A stretch of DNA of 64,000 nucleotides, taken from contig OY294070.1 in assembly GCA_958510875.1 (NCBI GenBank), positions 21,319,631 through 21,383,630 of the forward strand, in the 5' to 3' direction. Below are positions 63,872 to 64,000 of this stretch, piece by piece. The translations under genes were made by a program, and so were the position numbers. Position 1 is the first letter of the stretch, and each line of letters starts with the position of its first letter. The notes below the pieces were generated by a model that saw only the letters and a list, made by a program, of their open reading frames with translations, made no database searches and was not told the origin of the DNA. The stretch is from Endomychus coccineus (lineage: Eukaryota; Arthropoda; Insecta; Coleoptera; Endomychidae).

Positions 63872-64000
63872 CATCTCCAGATGGTTAACATTTACATTTC
63901 ATAGCTTAGCATTCGTTTTCCATCCTAGAACGATTATTGAGCTTGTTAGGTTTATGATACCCTTCAGAACAAGGAGCTTGTATGAAACCATCTTGACCAT

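Overview
This window looks like repeat-rich, non-genic insect chromosomal DNA. It is visibly AT-rich, has no operon-like or tightly packed gene layout, and almost every recognisable coding stretch is a broken piece of a transposable element. The families point to an arthropod, most likely an insect: Penelope-like elements (PLEs), RNase H-bearing and Jockey/CR1-type non-LTR retrotransposons, mariner, a FLYWCH/MULE Mutator remnant, a THAP/P-like fragment, a Helentron-type Helitron piece, and a short block of the insect telomere unit TTAGG (as CCTAA, about 63842-63871). I see no convincing host gene, tRNA or rRNA gene. A beetle is possible but not proven.

Layout. 0-9 kb: Ty3/gypsy RNase H scrap, mariner remnant, possible hAT scrap, tRNA-like SINE piece, the 3' end of an RNase H-type non-LTR element with an (ATG)n tail, a Jockey/CR1-like element on the minus strand with a (TTTA)n tail, then a ~0.5-kb-unit repeat array (6.34-9.06 kb) split by another non-LTR 3' end. 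9-20.4 kb: foldback and tandem repeats, a 270-bp perfect inverted repeat made of PLE ends with hammerhead ribozyme-like cores (12755-13024), a 2.1-kb element with ~300-bp inverted ends, internal 142-bp repeats and a cysteine-rich/acidic coding remnant (14015-16117), a FLYWCH-MULE remnant, and a ~110-bp repeat array. 20.4-24.2 kb: minus-strand RNase H-type non-LTR copies. 25.8-39 kb: PLE pieces, several reverse-transcriptase (RT) remnants, a palindromic 399-bp MITE and a 1.7-kb giant palindrome that appears to sit inside a PLE 3' end. 42-47 kb: Helentron helicase/endonuclease piece, two elements with inverted ends (one carrying a THAP finger), RT C-terminus. 48-60.3 kb: inverted PLE endonuclease pieces, an RNase H-type non-LTR element, and a three-level nest (PLE interrupted by an RNase H-type non-LTR element interrupted by a Jockey/CR1-like element) beside a nearly open PLE RT plus GIY-YIG frame. 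61.6-63.5 kb: an internally deleted non-LTR element with ORF1 joined to the tail of ORF2.

How the parts relate. Nothing here forms a host pathway. The content is a record of repeated insertion. The most notable threads are: hammerhead-like cores at the ends of at least three PLE lineages, all sharing an extra U after the CUGANGA box; PLE pieces joined in opposite orientation at several independent sites; and large foldback elements. Assignments come from motif recognition by eye, with no database search, so clade names are approximate and element boundaries are estimates unless target-site duplications are quoted.
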